Assembly: GCA_905182435.1 (NCBI GenBank)
Contig: CAJJBN010000027.1
Span: 1 to 64,000 of the forward strand
DNA length: 64,000 nt
Reading direction: 5' to 3'
From: Opitutaceae bacterium BACL24 MAG-120322-bin51
GTDB lineage: Bacteria > Verrucomicrobiota > Verrucomicrobiia > Opitutales > Coraliomargaritaceae
In this document: positions 30,360 through 42,781 of the stretch, one piece after another
How positions within the stretch are numbered: the stretch's first letter is position 1
Layout of the letters: every line of letters begins with the position of its first letter
The notes under the pieces: generated by a model
What the model saw: only the letters and a program-made list of their open reading frames with translations
The model's database searches: none
What the model was told of the DNA's origin: nothing
Made by a program: the position numbers and the translations under genes

Positions 30360-30798
30360 TTGGAAATTGAAAACCCAGCGATTTCGGAATATTGACAAGA
30401 CTACTGATATGTCCCTCGATTGGTGCTGTGCCCAAGATCGCATATGCTTGCTCTCCCGTGTATCCGAATTTCTTCATATACTCGATCGCATTGAGGCAGG
30501 CCTGGCGGTAAGCGACATTCACATCCAAGTAATGTTGCTTACCATTCTCATCGACTGAGATACCTTCGAAGATCAGATAATTACTGTAGCGAGGCTCCAT
30601 TGGACTCGGCTCAAAAATCGGATTAATCACTCCGTATTTCTCAACGCCCTTCTTGATCTAGCTCACGCGAATATCAAGATAGCCAGCCATCTCGATCGCA
30701 CCACAGAACGTGATCTCTCCATCACCTTGCGAGAAGTGAAGATTTTTCATCGAGATCCCACCTTCGCAGAAACTCTGGTTATCGGGGTGGCTCAGGAT
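30360..30798 (-). pseudogene. fmdA: Formamidase/acetamidase relic
   Basis: About 145 codons match the C-terminal half of FmdA-type amidases: HPDN, LHFSQGDGEITFCGAIEMAG, NPIFEPSPMEPRYSNYLIFE, and NAIEYMKKFGYTGEQAYAIL followed by APIEGHISSLVNIP. The 5' half is absent. About 25-30 residues are missing between GGISMKN and LHFSQGDGE. A TAG stop interrupts after GYLDIRVS near 30660. These are real decay marks rather than single-base errors. FmdA releases ammonia from formamide, and its position just downstream of ureD suggests it was the last gene of the nitrogen operon. Confidence 0.82.
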
Positions 30799-30854
30799 GT
30801 TGCACAAAACTTATTTTCAAATATGTCGACATAAACGAAGGTGATGAATCTCAC

Positions 30855-31715
30855 TCAATGGAAAAAGGTCTGCGCACGTTGTAGCGCGTGCGGAAAGACG
30901 AGCTTTGAATGTGCGATCAACAGGCTTCGAACCGAAAAGATAGCTTTGCGTAAACTGATCCCATCTTTCGCCAGAAGCTTCACACCTAACCCACCCTCAC
31001 GTAGTGGACTCGCTCCGATCACCGCATCTGCGATCTTAAGATCATGCAGCGCTTGCACCAATCCGTCCAACGGCTCAGGCGTTAAATAATACAGACCAGC
31101 GTAGTTCCCTGATGGATACAACTCACGCCAATCCGACAAATCGCCACGTTCAGGCACGCAGGTGAAATTCTCATATGAGAGTAGCTTCTTCTCTCGATAA
31201 ATACGCAGGCTCGAACGCCACTCGGAAAATTCAAACCATTCACCAAAGGCAGCACGCCCCGGAGAAACCACTTCACACAGCAGCACGGTGGCATCCGCAG
31301 CAACATCCAATCGCGTGATTTGCCGCAGCGCTGCAGCCTTCTGCAGAATCATCGGCGCTGGCCACACATCGAGCACCCCCCCAGCCTCGACCGTATAATG
31401 CTGGTCCACCTGCGCATATCCAGAATCCATCGTATGCACACGGCACGCCGCCGGGCTAATCAGCGCCGCTTTCGCGCCCGCGGCAACAGTCGCAACGACT
31501 TCGAGTCGATCGCCATCGAGCAAGCCAGCTGTCGGGCTCGTTAAAATACTAATCGCCCAATCCTTTTCGTGATATGCCTTCGCCAAATGCAGCGGCGGAC
31601 GCACCCATTGCTGGGTCAAACGCGTACCAACATCTGCTCGATGCGTATAGCCTAAGCGCGCGCCACCCAATACTGCGGGACGCGTTGCTGCTGCCTCTGT
31701 GGAAATCGCGGCCAT
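30855..31715 (-). CDS. ureD: Urease accessory protein UreD
   Basis: A 286-residue scaffold protein needed to load nickel into urease together with UreF and UreG. Family marks are RPPLHLAKAYHEKDWAISIL, LTSPTAGLLDGDRLEV, KAALISPAACRVHTM, VWPAPMILQKAAALRQ and GRAAFGEWFEF. The ATG at 31715 shares one base with the ureG stop (TAATG), so translation is coupled; an earlier in-frame start at 31754 would overlap more. It is the last intact gene of the urease operon. Confidence 0.92.
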   Translation of the reverse strand: MAAISTEAAATRPAVLGGARLGYTHRADVGTRLTQQWVRPPLHLAKAYHEKDWAISILTSPTAGLLDGDRLEVVATVAAGAKAALISPAACRVHTMDSGYAQVDQHYTVEAGGVLDVWPAPMILQKAAALRQITRLDVAADATVLLCEVVSPGRAAFGEWFEFSEWRSSLRIYREKKLLSYENFTCVPERGDLSDWRELYPSGNYAGLYYLTPEPLDGLVQALHDLKIADAVIGASPLREGGLGVKLLAKDGISLRKAIFSVRSLLIAHSKLVFPHALQRAQTFFH

Positions 31716-32347
31716 TATGATTTGATCGCAAAGAAACACTCCTGCTCCAGCCACGCGACGACATCATCGAGCCCCTTATAGCTCTTCAAGTCGCAGAAAA
31801 CAAAAGGACGCTCACCACGTTGGATCTTAGAATCGCGATCCATCACATCGAGATCGGCGCCGACATAGGGCGCGAGCTCGGTCTTGTTAATAATCATCAA
31901 ATCTGAGAAGCGAATCGCGGGCCCGCCCTTGCGCGGAATTTTATCACCTTCGGCGACGTCGATCACGTAGATGAATGCATCCACTAAATCCGGCGAAAAC
32001 GTGGCCGACAAATTATCGCCACCACTCTCCAGCAACACCACTTGAGTATCTGGATGACGCGTAATTAGGTCTTCGATCGCGATTTCATTCATACTCGTAT
32101 CATCACGAATTGCAGTGTGTGGGCAGCCGCCAGTCTCGACACCTAGAATACGGCTCGCTTCAAGCTGGCTATTCTTAACCAAGAATTGCTCATCCTCTTT
32201 AGTATAAATATCATTGGTGATCGCGACCAACTGATAGCGCTGGTGCAACTTCTCGATCAGGCGCAGCAACAACATGCTCTTGCCCGAACCAACGGGGCCA
32301 CCAATACCAATACGAACGGGACGAGGGGAATTAATTGAATCTGTCAT
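31715..32347 (-). CDS. ureG: Urease accessory GTPase UreG
   Basis: A 210-residue SIMIBI-class GTPase that powers nickel delivery to urease. The P-loop is [16 protein letters not shown], the nickel-binding motif is [13 protein letters not shown] with the Cys-Pro-His signature, and the base-specific motif is [32 protein letters not shown] is fully typical. The start at 32347 is chosen; eight more residues would be available upstream. A family-1 repeat separates it from ureF. Confidence 0.97.
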   Translation of the reverse strand: MTDSINSPRPVRIGIGGPVGSGKSMLLLRLIEKLHQRYQLVAITNDIYTKEDEQFLVKNSQLEASRILGVETGGCPHTAIRDDTSMNEIAIEDLITRHPDTQVVLLESGGDNLSATFSPDLVDAFIYVIDVAEGDKIPRKGGPAIRFSDLMIINKTELAPYVGADLDVMDRDSKIQRGERPFVFCDLKSYKGLDDVVAWLEQECFFAIKS

Positions 32348-32358
32348 AATAATAAAAT

Positions 32359-32420
32359 GTGGAAGCGACACTCTTGTCGCTTTTTGAGCGCAAGCAAAGC
32401 GACAGGAGTGTCGCTTCTAC
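32359..32420. repeat. Family-1 repeat pair between ureF and ureG
   Basis: A GTGGAAGCGACACTCTTGTCGCTTT arm and its inverted copy (32396-32420, AAAGCGACAGG...) form a 25-bp imperfect palindrome around a 12-base spacer inside the urease operon. Confidence 0.85.
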
Positions 32421-32437
32421 GCTATTAAATTGAATCT

Positions 32438-33163
32438 TCATGAGATGAATAAGCGCGAGAAAGCCGTCGCGTGGCGGGCTGATTGAATATCAAAAGCAGG
32501 GGCAAACCAGCCCGCTTCAGCACGCTCAACTTGCTGTGAATCGGCTACCCAAGCAGGCAACTGTTCGAGGCCATCGTGCAAAGCCGCTTGCGCCGATTCT
32601 GGGCTAATACGGAGCAACTTCACCGACGCCGAAACAAAGTTAGCAAGACTCTGATAGCCATACGCCATCAGGGCAGCATCCGCCGGCACACCGAGCCGCT
32701 CAAACTGAATCGCCGAAACCACCAAATGATGCCCGTGCACTTCTTTGGCGGCAAAGGCCCGCGCATACTCAGCGATCAATTCACAATCTGGCCACAACTT
32801 GTTCAACAAGCGCAGACGCCCACGGCCCTGCGTCACACTGGCTCCGCGTAATTCTATGGCCCACTTCCATGCATCAATCTCAGCATCGATTGCATGCACA
32901 TCTGCCCACTCGCCTGCCGCTACGGCTTCGCGTAGAAAGCGCAAATACGGCAATTCTAGACGCGCCAACGAAGGCCCTACATGGGTCTTAAAAAAATGCT
33001 CTAAGTCTTTGCCCGAGGTATACCCGCATGCCCCAGCCCATTGCTCGAGTCCCATCGAATGCGCATATGCCCCAGTCGGAAACAATGGGTCAGAAATCTG
33101 CAACAATGCAGGCACCCATGCTGCGGACGTATCCTGATCGAGCGCGTTTGAAGGATTCTTCAT
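32438..33163 (-). CDS. ureF: Urease accessory protein UreF
   Basis: A 241-residue all-helical protein that acts with UreD and UreG in urease maturation. Family marks are LLQISDPLFPTGAYAHSMGL near the N-terminus, TQGRGRLRLLNKLWPD in the middle, and YQSLANFVSASVKLLRISPE later. The ATG at 33163 is chosen: the 13 residues of the upstream extension come from the palindromic repeat at 33176-33240. It is encoded between ureE and ureG. Confidence 0.92.
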   Translation of the reverse strand: MKNPSNALDQDTSAAWVPALLQISDPLFPTGAYAHSMGLEQWAGACGYTSGKDLEHFFKTHVGPSLARLELPYLRFLREAVAAGEWADVHAIDAEIDAWKWAIELRGASVTQGRGRLRLLNKLWPDCELIAEYARAFAAKEVHGHHLVVSAIQFERLGVPADAALMAYGYQSLANFVSASVKLLRISPESAQAALHDGLEQLPAWVADSQQVERAEAGWFAPAFDIQSARHATAFSRLFIS

Positions 33164-33175
33164 CAGTGCGCTTAG

Positions 33176-33240
33176 TGGAGGGAAACGCTCCGTCGTTTCC
33201 ACACTGCTTCACCGCGGCAATGACGGAGCATTGCCCTCCA
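33176..33240. repeat. Family-2 palindrome between ureE and ureF
   Basis: TGGAGGGAAACGCTCCGTCGTTTCC and, inverted, GCAATGACGGAGCATTGCCCTCCA match at about 20 of 24 positions. It is the same family as 13793-13858 (TGGAGGGAAATGCTCCGTCATTTCC). Confidence 0.8.
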
Positions 33241-33262
33241 AAATAAATCGGCAGAGAACATA

Positions 33263-33712
33263 CTAGTGACTGTGCCCATGGTCGTGCGAGTGCGAGTGCC
33301 CACCCTGCTTAGCAGGTTGGAACACGCGCTGCACGCGGTCATAGTGAATGTGCTCGCGATCCAGCATCTGCTCCACCGCAAGATCATCCTGCACCAGCAC
33401 ACCCTCATCACTGAAGGAGGCCTTGAAATGTAAGTTACCAACCATCCAGCCGATCCAGGCTGCTTGTTGCGCTCCTTTCAGTGCGATCAAAAAACAGTCC
33501 TCAGCAGTCTGCTCGATCACATAGGACTTAGTATCCGTTTCGTAAATACAGTCGCCGTGATTCAGCGACTCGTTGAGATCAAACCCAAAGTCGGTGCCAT
33601 CGGCAGCCACACCCCGCCAACGGCGACGTGCCAACTTATGCCGATCAACTAATACGGCAATGACTGCGCGGCCAGCATGTGAATGAGCGAGTGCTTTAGT
33701 AATGAGTTTCAT
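33263..33712 (-). CDS. ureE: Urease accessory protein UreE
   Basis: A 149-residue nickel chaperone. The N-terminal part includes DRHKLARRRWRGVAADGTDF, a family segment, then GDCIYETDTKSYVIEQ and LGNLH-like VGNLHFKASF. The C-terminal tail is His-rich (GGHSHSHDHGHSH), the usual nickel-binding tail. The ATG at 33712 is chosen; the longer frame from 33766 lies inside the end of the ureBC gene. It follows ureBC by 2 bp. Confidence 0.93.
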   Translation of the reverse strand: MKLITKALAHSHAGRAVIAVLVDRHKLARRRWRGVAADGTDFGFDLNESLNHGDCIYETDTKSYVIEQTAEDCFLIALKGAQQAAWIGWMVGNLHFKASFSDEGVLVQDDLAVEQMLDREHIHYDRVQRVFQPAKQGGHSHSHDHGHSH

Positions 33713-33714
33713 TT

Positions 33715-35811
33715 TTAAAATAAGAAATAGCGCTGTGCCATCGGTAGCTTTACAGCGGGCTCGCAAGTGAGCACTTCGCCATCGGCAGTCACCGTGTAAG
33801 TCTCTGGATCAATTTCGATGTCTGGCAAATAATCATTCAGCACCATATCGTGCTTTGAAATCGTGCGTGTATTCGCAACGGCACGGATCTGCTTCTTCAA
33901 GTCCAGTTTTTCAGCTACGCCTGCATCGATTGCAGCTTGGCTCATGAAAGTAATCGAAGTCGTCGAAACGGCCTTACCAAAGGCAGCGAACTGGGGACGG
34001 TAGTACATCGGCTGCGGCGTTGGAATCGACGCGTTCGGATCGCCCATATTTGCAGTCGCGATCAAGCCACCTTTCAACACGAGCTCAGGCTTCACGCCGA
34101 AGAACGCCGGCTTGAACAGTACCATATCTGCGAGCTTACCGACCTCAAGGCTACCGACATCCGTCGCACAGCCACAAGCAATCGCAGGGTTAATTGTATA
34201 CTTGGCGATGTAACGCAGCACGCGGAAATTGTCCGCTGCAGCGTGCGTCTCGGATTCGAGCTTACCAAACTGCTGTTTCATTTTGTCTGCGGTCTGCCAG
34301 GTGCGAATCAGCACCTCACCGACGCGGCCCATCGCCTGGCTATCGCTCGACATAATCGAGATCGCACCACGGTCGTGCAAAATGTCTTCAGCCGCGATCG
34401 TCTGTGGACGAATGCGCGACTCCGCAAAAGCGACATCCTCTGGGATCTTTGAATCCAGGTGATGGCAAACCATCAACATATCCAGATGCTCATCGATGGT
34501 ATTGATCGTATAGGGCCGTGTCGGATTAGTTGAAGACGGCAGCACATTGGGCAAGCCACAGACTTTTAAAATATCAGGTGCATGCCCGCCGCCTGCGCCT
34601 TCCGAGTGGAAGGTATGGATCACGCGATCCTTGAACGCACCAATCGTCGTTTCAACAAAGCCAGACTCATTCAGCGTATCGGTATGAATCGCCACCTGCA
34701 CATCGAGCTCATCTGCCACGGTTAAACAGTGATCAATCGAGCTCGGAGTCGTGCCCCAGTCTTCGTGTAGTTTCAGCCCCATCGCCCCCGCAGCGACTTG
34801 CTCGCGCAGTGCTTCGTGGTTAGACGCGTTGCCCTTACCCATGAAGCCGAGATTCATCGGAAACGCTTCCGCCGCTTCAAGCATCTTGTGAATATTCCAA
34901 GCGCCCGGCGTGCAGGTCGTGGCATTCGTGCCGGTCGCGGGGCCCGTTCCACCACCGACCATCGTCGTCACTCCGCTGGTGAGCGCTTCGTTAATCTGTT
35001 GTGGACAAATGAAATGGATGTGTGAATCAAAACCACCAGCCGTCACGATCTGTCCCTCGGCTGCGATCACTTCGGTGCCCGCGCCAATCACCATGTTTTC
35101 GCAGACGCCCGACTGAATCAAGGGATTGCCACCATGACCGATACCTGCGATGCGTCCACCTTTCACGCCGATGTCAGCTTTAATGATGCCCAAGATCGGA
35201 TCGATAATGGTGGCATTGGTTAAAATTAAATCGAGACAGTCGGCATCGAGTGCCAGCGGCGATTGGCCCATGCCATCGCGAATCACTTTGCCGCCGCCAA
35301 ACTTCACCTCATTGCCATAACCACCACCCTCGGCGATCAGGTCTTTTTCGATTTCAATAAACAGCTCGGTATCAGCGAGGCGCACTTGGTCGCCTACGGT
35401 CGGGCCAAACATCTCGGCGTATTGACGACGGGTAAATTCGAGACCTGAAGACTGAGGCGGGAGACCTGAGGTAGGGGGCTTGAGGGAGGAGGCTGCGTCA
35501 CCGAGCGGCGCATCGACCTTGTTGTTCAAGCCGTAAACGCGGCGCTCTCCTGCAAGCGCGACCAGCTCGACTTCGCGCACATCACCGGGCTCGAAACGAA
35601 CGGCGGTGCCCGCTGCAATGTTAAGACGAAACCCTCTCGACGCTTCGCGGTCGAAGTCCAAAGCGTCATTGACCTCATAGAAGTGAAAATGGCTACCGAT
35701 CTGCACCGGGCGATCACCCTGATTCGCCACCTTCACGGTAATCGTCACTAAGCCAACATTCCCTGCGAGCAGCGCATCGGGATCGGAGTATTTGTATTCG
35801 CCAGGTATCAT
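33715..35811 (-). CDS. ureC: Urease beta-alpha fusion (UreB-UreC)
   Basis: A 698-residue single chain joining the beta subunit (about 1-101) and the catalytic alpha subunit (about 126-698). The UreB part has [18 protein letters not shown] and [15 protein letters not shown]; the UreC part begins [20 protein letters not shown]. Nickel ligands and active-site residues are in place: SHIHF, the carbamylated Lys in [38 protein letters not shown] and [10 protein letters not shown]. The linker (102-125) contains [10 protein letters not shown] and is encoded by a CTCAGGTCTC-type repeat sequence. Most bacteria have separate ureB and ureC. The ATG overlaps the ureA stop (ATGA). Confidence 0.95.
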   Translation of the reverse strand: MIPGEYKYSDPDALLAGNVGLVTITVKVANQGDRPVQIGSHFHFYEVNDALDFDREASRGFRLNIAAGTAVRFEPGDVREVELVALAGERRVYGLNNKVDAPLGDAASSLKPPTSGLPPQSSGLEFTRRQYAEMFGPTVGDQVRLADTELFIEIEKDLIAEGGGYGNEVKFGGGKVIRDGMGQSPLALDADCLDLILTNATIIDPILGIIKADIGVKGGRIAGIGHGGNPLIQSGVCENMVIGAGTEVIAAEGQIVTAGGFDSHIHFICPQQINEALTSGVTTMVGGGTGPATGTNATTCTPGAWNIHKMLEAAEAFPMNLGFMGKGNASNHEALREQVAAGAMGLKLHEDWGTTPSSIDHCLTVADELDVQVAIHTDTLNESGFVETTIGAFKDRVIHTFHSEGAGGGHAPDILKVCGLPNVLPSSTNPTRPYTINTIDEHLDMLMVCHHLDSKIPEDVAFAESRIRPQTIAAEDILHDRGAISIMSSDSQAMGRVGEVLIRTWQTADKMKQQFGKLESETHAAADNFRVLRYIAKYTINPAIACGCATDVGSLEVGKLADMVLFKPAFFGVKPELVLKGGLIATANMGDPNASIPTPQPMYYRPQFAAFGKAVSTTSITFMSQAAIDAGVAEKLDLKKQIRAVANTRTISKHDMVLNDYLPDIEIDPETYTVTADGEVLTCEPAVKLPMAQRYFLF

Positions 35812-36110
35812 CGGATCGGATTGTGAACAGTGACTAGTTTGGTGCCATCGGGAAAGGTGCCCTCGACTTGCACTTCATGGATCATTTCTGGCACGCCTGC
35901 CATCACATCGTCGCGCTTCAGGATCGTGGTGCCAAAACTCATGAGATCCGCCACGGTTTGACCATCGCGAATCCCTTCGAGGATCTCATAGGAAATGAGT
36001 GCGATCGACTCAGGATAGTTCAGCTTTAAGCCACGGCCGAGCCTGCGACGCGCCAAATCAGCGGCCACGACGATCATGAGCTTATCTTGTTCTCGAGGAG
36101 TTAGATGCAT
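35808..36110 (-). CDS. ureA: Urease gamma subunit
   Basis: A 100-residue small urease subunit. It begins [20 protein letters not shown] and has [20 protein letters not shown] and [19 protein letters not shown], then [18 protein letters not shown]. It fits the family length exactly and overlaps the ureB-ureC start by four bases (ATGA). It is the first urease gene of the operon, 13 bp after urtE. Confidence 0.97.
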   Translation of the reverse strand: MHLTPREQDKLMIVVAADLARRRLGRGLKLNYPESIALISYEILEGIRDGQTVADLMSFGTTILKRDDVMAGVPEMIHEVQVEGTFPDGTKLVTVHNPIR

Positions 36111-36123
36111 TTAGAAATAAAGA

Positions 36124-36855
36124 TTAAACTGTGAGGTGCTTATCAATGACGGCGGACGTCAGTTGTTCAGACTGACCGGACAGAACCACGCTACCACGAT
36201 CTAGAATATAAAATTCATCACTGGCAGCTTTAGCAAAATCGAGGTATTGCTCGACCAAGATTATACTCAGATTACCACGTTTCTTGAGCATATGAATCGC
36301 GTCCTCAATTTGATCGATAATCGAAGGCTGAATGCCCTCGGTCGGCTCATCGAGAATCAGCAGTTTTGGATTGGTCAAAATCGCACGACCAATCGCCAAC
36401 TGCTGCTGCTGACCGCCAGACAGGACGCCGCCCTTTCGAGCGAGCATGTCTTTGACCACTGGAAACAGCTCATACACCTCGTCGAGTCGATCGCGACCCG
36501 CGGCCCCAGAAATACTCATACTGACTTCGAGGTTTTCTTGAACCGTCAGATTCGGAAAAATGTCGCGACCCTGTGGCACGTAGCCGAGCCCCATCCGCGC
36601 GCGTTGATCGGAGCGCAGCGACTCGATCGATTGACCCTCAAAAGTAATGCTGCCCTCGGTCTTTGGCATCTGGCCCATGATGCTACGCAGCAGCGAAGTT
36701 TTACCCACACCATTACGCCCCAAGAGCGCAACGACTGAGTTTGGCTTTACGGTCATATCAATGCCGCGCAAAATGATAGATTCATCATAGCTTGCCTTGA
36801 GGCCCTTGACGGACAGCAGCGGCTCAGCGACAGGTGTGGAAGATTCAGAAATCAT
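36124..36855 (-). CDS. urtE: Urea ABC transporter ATP-binding protein UrtE
   Basis: A 243-residue ABC ATPase of the branched-chain amino acid/urea type. Walker A is LLGRNGVGKTSLLRSI near residue 44, the signature is GGVLSGGQQQQLAIGRAIL and Walker B is PKLLILDEPTEGIQPSII. QGRDIFPNLTVQENLEVS is typical of UrtE. It pairs with UrtD in the cytoplasm. The gene lies directly between urtD and ureA, which fixes the substrate as urea by context. Confidence 0.95.
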   Translation of the reverse strand: MISESSTPVAEPLLSVKGLKASYDESIILRGIDMTVKPNSVVALLGRNGVGKTSLLRSIMGQMPKTEGSITFEGQSIESLRSDQRARMGLGYVPQGRDIFPNLTVQENLEVSMSISGAAGRDRLDEVYELFPVVKDMLARKGGVLSGGQQQQLAIGRAILTNPKLLILDEPTEGIQPSIIDQIEDAIHMLKKRGNLSIILVEQYLDFAKAASDEFYILDRGSVVLSGQSEQLTSAVIDKHLTV

Positions 36856-36870
36856 AGCGTGTCGGTGTGT

Positions 36871-37683
<813 letters not shown>

Positions 37684-37685
37684 AA

Positions 37686-38792
37686 TTAAGCCTCCGCAGT
37701 TTGAAGTGAACGTTTTTGGGCAATACTCGCTTTGACCTGCTGGTAAACACCGACGATACCGTTGGGCATCACCAGCACCACAAAGACAAACATGCCGCCC
37801 ATCATAATTAACCAGTAATCGGGGAACGCCTGCGTGGTATAACTCTTAAACAGATTCACCAAAATCGCACCGATCACAGGGCCCCACTTGGTTCCTCGTC
37901 CACCGACGGCGACCCAGACGACCACTTCGAGTGACTTACCGGTTTCCATCAGACTCGGATTGATACCACCGACCTGCGGCACATACAACGCACCCGCCGC
38001 ACCTGCAATCATCGCGGATAGCGTGAAGATGACTAACTTGAAACTGGTCGTGGAATACCCAGAGAAGAGTACGCGGTTTTCTGAATCACGAATCGCCTGC
38101 TGCACCTTGCCAAGCTTGGATGCGAGCAAGCCAGAAGTGATCAGATAGGTAAACAGTAACAACAACGCTGAGCCGATATACAACCAACGCGTGGTCGATG
38201 GATCGTTAATACTATGGCCGAGGATTTCCTTAAAGTCAGTAAATCCGTTGTTACCGCCAAAGGTAAAGTCATTGCGAAAGAACAATAGACACACGGCGTA
38301 AGTGAGCGCCTGGGTTAGAATCGAGAAATACACACCTTTGATGCGGGAACGAAACGCAAGTATGCCGAAGATCAATGCGACCAAGCCCGGCACCCAGAGC
38401 ACCGCACCCGACGCAAACCAGAAACTATCAAATGGCTTCCAGTGAGTCGGCAGATCTTGATAGCCCATAAAAACCATGAAGTCGGGCAAGACACGTTCTG
38501 CCGCACTTGCATCCCCAATCGCGAGCATCAGATACATGCCCATCGCATAACCGCCCAGAGCGAAGAACAAACTCTGGCAGAGGCAGAGCAAGCCGGTATA
38601 GCCCCAGAGTAAATTGAGACTCATCGCGAGAATGGCGTAAGTCAGATATTTACCCCACAGCGAGACTTGGAAGGAGCTTACCGAGAGCAAACCCGATTCA
38701 GGCCCCCACGCATTTAAGCCGGGGAGTAACATGAGGAGCGCGGCAACAATACAGAAGATGCCGGCCTCTTTCTTAGTGTCAGTAGAAAGCAT
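37686..38792 (-). CDS. urtC: Urea ABC transporter permease UrtC
   Basis: A 368-residue inner-membrane permease with about ten hydrophobic segments. Typical parts are [20 protein letters not shown], the [14 protein letters not shown] loop, [11 protein letters not shown] and [20 protein letters not shown]. The ATG at 38792 is chosen; upstream in-frame sequence to 38864 overlaps urtB. It pairs with UrtB to form the channel. Confidence 0.94.
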   Translation of the reverse strand: MLSTDTKKEAGIFCIVAALLMLLPGLNAWGPESGLLSVSSFQVSLWGKYLTYAILAMSLNLLWGYTGLLCLCQSLFFALGGYAMGMYLMLAIGDASAAERVLPDFMVFMGYQDLPTHWKPFDSFWFASGAVLWVPGLVALIFGILAFRSRIKGVYFSILTQALTYAVCLLFFRNDFTFGGNNGFTDFKEILGHSINDPSTTRWLYIGSALLLLFTYLITSGLLASKLGKVQQAIRDSENRVLFSGYSTTSFKLVIFTLSAMIAGAAGALYVPQVGGINPSLMETGKSLEVVVWVAVGGRGTKWGPVIGAILVNLFKSYTTQAFPDYWLIMMGGMFVFVVLVMPNGIVGVYQQVKASIAQKRSLQTAEA

Positions 38793-38812
38793 AGTATAAA
38801 ACGTTTTTGAAT

Positions 38813-40478
38813 TTAATCGTCTAGGCTGCGGGAGCGTGACGGGAACAATCCACCGGGGCGCCACTGCAAGAATAGGATGATCACAAAGAAGACCGTAATC
38901 TTACCCATCACTGGACCGAGTGCTGGCTGTAGCAATTGATCCACCAGACCGATGCCCATCGCGGAGAGACCTGCACCGAGCAAGTTCCCTACACTACCGA
39001 TCACAACGACCATGAAGCTATCGACGATATATTGCTGGCCCATCAGCGGGCCCACATTACCAATCTGCGACAGCACTGAACCACCCAACGCCGCGAGACC
39101 GCAACCGAGCGCAAACGTCATCGAATTTACACGAGCCACCGGAATACCGAGGCTACTCGCCATGCCGCGATTTTGCATCACCGCGCGGATGTGTAAGCCG
39201 AGGTTGGTCTTACGTAGCAGTAACCAGGTCAGCAGCACGACTACTAGGGCGATGAACATAATGAACAAACGTGTGTAGCTCATATTAAATCCACCAAAGC
39301 TGAGGTTGCCCATTAGCCATGTCGGATTGTTCACCTGCACATTAGCCGCACCAAAAATCAACCGGAAGCACTGTTGCATGACCATCGAAATCCCCCAGGT
39401 GCACAGCAGTGATTCTAAGGGACGTCGGTAGAGAAAACGAATAATTGATTTCTCTAAAACCAAACCAAACCCTGCCGCGACTAGAAAACTAAGTGGTAAC
39501 GAGACCACAAAGTACCACCCGAAAGCCTCACTACTGAGCCCCCATGTATTGATGAAAAAGGTCTGCACCATGTAAGTGGTATAGCCACCGATCGCAACGA
39601 ACTCACCATGCGCCATATTAATAATACCCATCAAACCGAAGGTAATCGCCAAGCCAAAGGACACGATTAACAGTACCGACCCCGTACTGAACCCTCGGAA
39701 AAAGCTACTGAGGAACTCCATTAAATTCATATGCTCTGCGATCGTCCGCAGCGTGGTCGAGGATGCGATCGCCAGCGGACTATCCGCACGTCCGGCAGTC
39801 ACTTCTGCCTCTAACACCTTCTCAATGAAGCCACGCGAAGCGACCGATTTCAACTCTGCTAGCTCCTCAACCGATGCCAACTTCTCTGCCGCATCGCCAT
39901 TCTCGAGGAGACTGATCGCGAGCGCTTCTCGAATTGCAGCGCGCACCTCATCCACTGCCTCGACTTCCAGCTGTGCCTCTAAGGCCGGCACAAACTCTGG
40001 CTTGAGACTACGACCCATCTTGATCGCGGAATTAATACGCACATTTGGATCATCGGCCTTAAGCCCCAGCGTATCCAATAGACCCTTCATCTGCTTACGC
40101 ACGGAACGCGATGCACGAGTCTTCTCCGCGACTTCGACTTCCACCTCAGAGAGTGTCACCGCTTCACCTGTTGCAACGAGCGACCACTGCTCATCGGTAA
40201 ATTGCAGCAACCGAACCGCATCGGCGTCAGTTAAAGTAAAGATACCACCCGTTCGCCACGCCTCATAGATGTTGGCGATTGCTGGATCACCATAGTGTAG
40301 AAAGCTCCTGCAACAGGACTTGCTGATCTAATTTCTCTGCAAGTATCAGCTCAGAAAACACCACACGGGCATTACGCTCAGACGCGCCGAAGGACATCGA
40401 ACAACATAATCCAAACAGCAGCAGTGAAACCACCGCCCGGAATGGACTTATTAAAACAGACTTAGCTACAGAAATCAT
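38813..40478 (-). CDS. urtB: Urea ABC transporter permease UrtB (one frameshift)
   Basis: About 554 residues after repair. The signal-peptide-like start ([20 protein letters not shown]) and [20 protein letters not shown] lie in one frame. After a TTT run near 40305, where one base less restores [19 protein letters not shown], the rest lies in another frame. About 180 extracytoplasmic residues with a HEAT-like helical pattern precede the permease core ([20 protein letters not shown]). [19 protein letters not shown] and [19 protein letters not shown] are family motifs. The extended N-terminal domain is usual for UrtB. An alternative first ATG lies at 40505. Confidence 0.92.
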
Positions 40479-40595
40479 AAAAATGAAAAAGCTAGCACAT
40501 CTCATGCCAACGAAGGGGTTTAAACCAAAAGCTAAGGGCTAGTGAGATCAAAGATCTCGCTAGCCCCGCCAAACAAAACGACTGTCTATGAAAAA

Positions 40596-41861
<1,266 letters not shown>

Positions 41862-42144
41862 GTGTAGTTTTCCCCTATATTAGTATGTTATATTTCTTGA
41901 AATGAATCGTGGCTTAATTCGCCAGATAGCATTCAACCAACATTTAGCTTATTCTATGCCAATTATTCTGCTGAAATCTTTTTACCCACAACAAAGGCTT
42001 AAACTGATGCAGGACGCCTAAATAAACATTAACTACAGCTAATAAAAGCCGGTTGATTTAGGGAGATGTATCATAAAGTGGATACAGTGTAAATCAGCCT
42101 AGGAAAAGCGCACAAAAGTCAAAGCGCAGCACCCTAATACAAAA
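41862..42144 (-). promoter_or_regulatory. AT-rich upstream region of the urt-ure operon
   Basis: This gap of about 280 bp before the urtA start is AT-rich and holds no gene. It must contain the urt-ure promoter. I looked for a sigma-54 promoter; the nearest candidate, TGGCGAATTAAGCC on the minus strand near 41911-41924, has GG and GC eight bases apart instead of ten, so it does not fit. No clear operator was found. Confidence 0.35.
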
Positions 42145-42178
42145 ATAAAAAACCCTCCAGCAGAACGCTTGGAGGGTT
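42145..42178 (-). terminator. Rho-independent terminator after the small secreted protein gene
   Basis: On the minus strand AACCCTCCA-loop-TGGAGGGTT is a 9-bp perfect stem followed by TTTTATTTTT, placed 26 bp after the stop of the 170-residue protein gene. Confidence 0.88.
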
Positions 42179-42203
42179 GAATCAAATCGAAATAAAATAG
42201 CGG

Positions 42204-42716
42204 CTATAAATCAGGCGCTTCGATTTCAATGACCTTGCCCTTATAAAATCGAACGATGCCAGTCACTTTTTTTGCCGTTGCGACGCGACGACCTTGGTAA
42301 GTGTAAACGAAATCGACACGCTTGTGCATCGAGGGCTCATTTAGGGTCGGCTGGTCCAACACTGCAACAACCTCCTCGGGAGTCATGCCCCTCTGAAGCT
42401 TAGGCCACTTTTCGGCGTCCATCCAAGGAAAGTTCGCGCTTTCTTCGCGCGCTTGGATCGTCTGCACCACGCTCTCTATGAGCGAACTTTTATCCTTCGG
42501 AGTCATCGGCATTGACGCAAAAGCTTCCGTTGCGATCGCTTCGACCTGCGTATTCTTGACGAATCGAAGGGAAGCTTCGAGCTGCTCAACGCGTTGTTGC
42601 AATGCCAGGAATTCCTCCTGCGCCACTGCTTCAGCAACTGACATAGCAGGTGCAGCAGTCAGTACGGCCCCACATAGCGACAGTAGGAATAGATGTGTGT
42701 TATATTTTGTTTTCAT
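42204..42716 (-). CDS. Secreted protein with coiled coil and SmpA-like C-terminus, unknown
   Basis: A 170-residue exported protein. A signal peptide (residues 1-28, LCGAVLTAAPAMSVA) is followed by a short heptad coiled coil (FLALQQRVEQLEASLRFV), a helical part, and a C-terminal domain, LQRGMTPEEVVAVLDQP then KVTGIVRFYKGKVIEIEAP. That end resembles the SmpA/OmlA (BamE-like) fold used in outer-membrane assembly or protease inhibition. No lipobox is seen. It lies between the porin gene and the urt operon on the same strand and is framed by terminators on both sides. Confidence 0.6.
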   Translation of the reverse strand: MKTKYNTHLFLLSLCGAVLTAAPAMSVAEAVAQEEFLALQQRVEQLEASLRFVKNTQVEAIATEAFASMPMTPKDKSSLIESVVQTIQAREESANFPWMDAEKWPKLQRGMTPEEVVAVLDQPTLNEPSMHKRVDFVYTYQGRRVATAKKVTGIVRFYKGKVIEIEAPDL

Positions 42717-42724
42717 AATAAGCC

Positions 42725-42754
42725 AAAAAGGAGTCTCACCGAAATGAGACTCCT
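42725..42754 (-). terminator. Rho-independent terminator after the porin gene
   Basis: On the minus strand AAGGAGTCTCA-TTTCGG-TGAGACTCCTT is a perfect 11-bp stem followed by five T residues, 28 bp after the porin stop. Confidence 0.9.
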
Positions 42755-42781
42755 TAGAGTTAAATGTAAGTAATTCTAAAT

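Noticed and set aside
41862-42000. Sigma-54 promoter for the urt operon
   Set aside because: The best match has an 8-bp spacing between GG and GC instead of 10.
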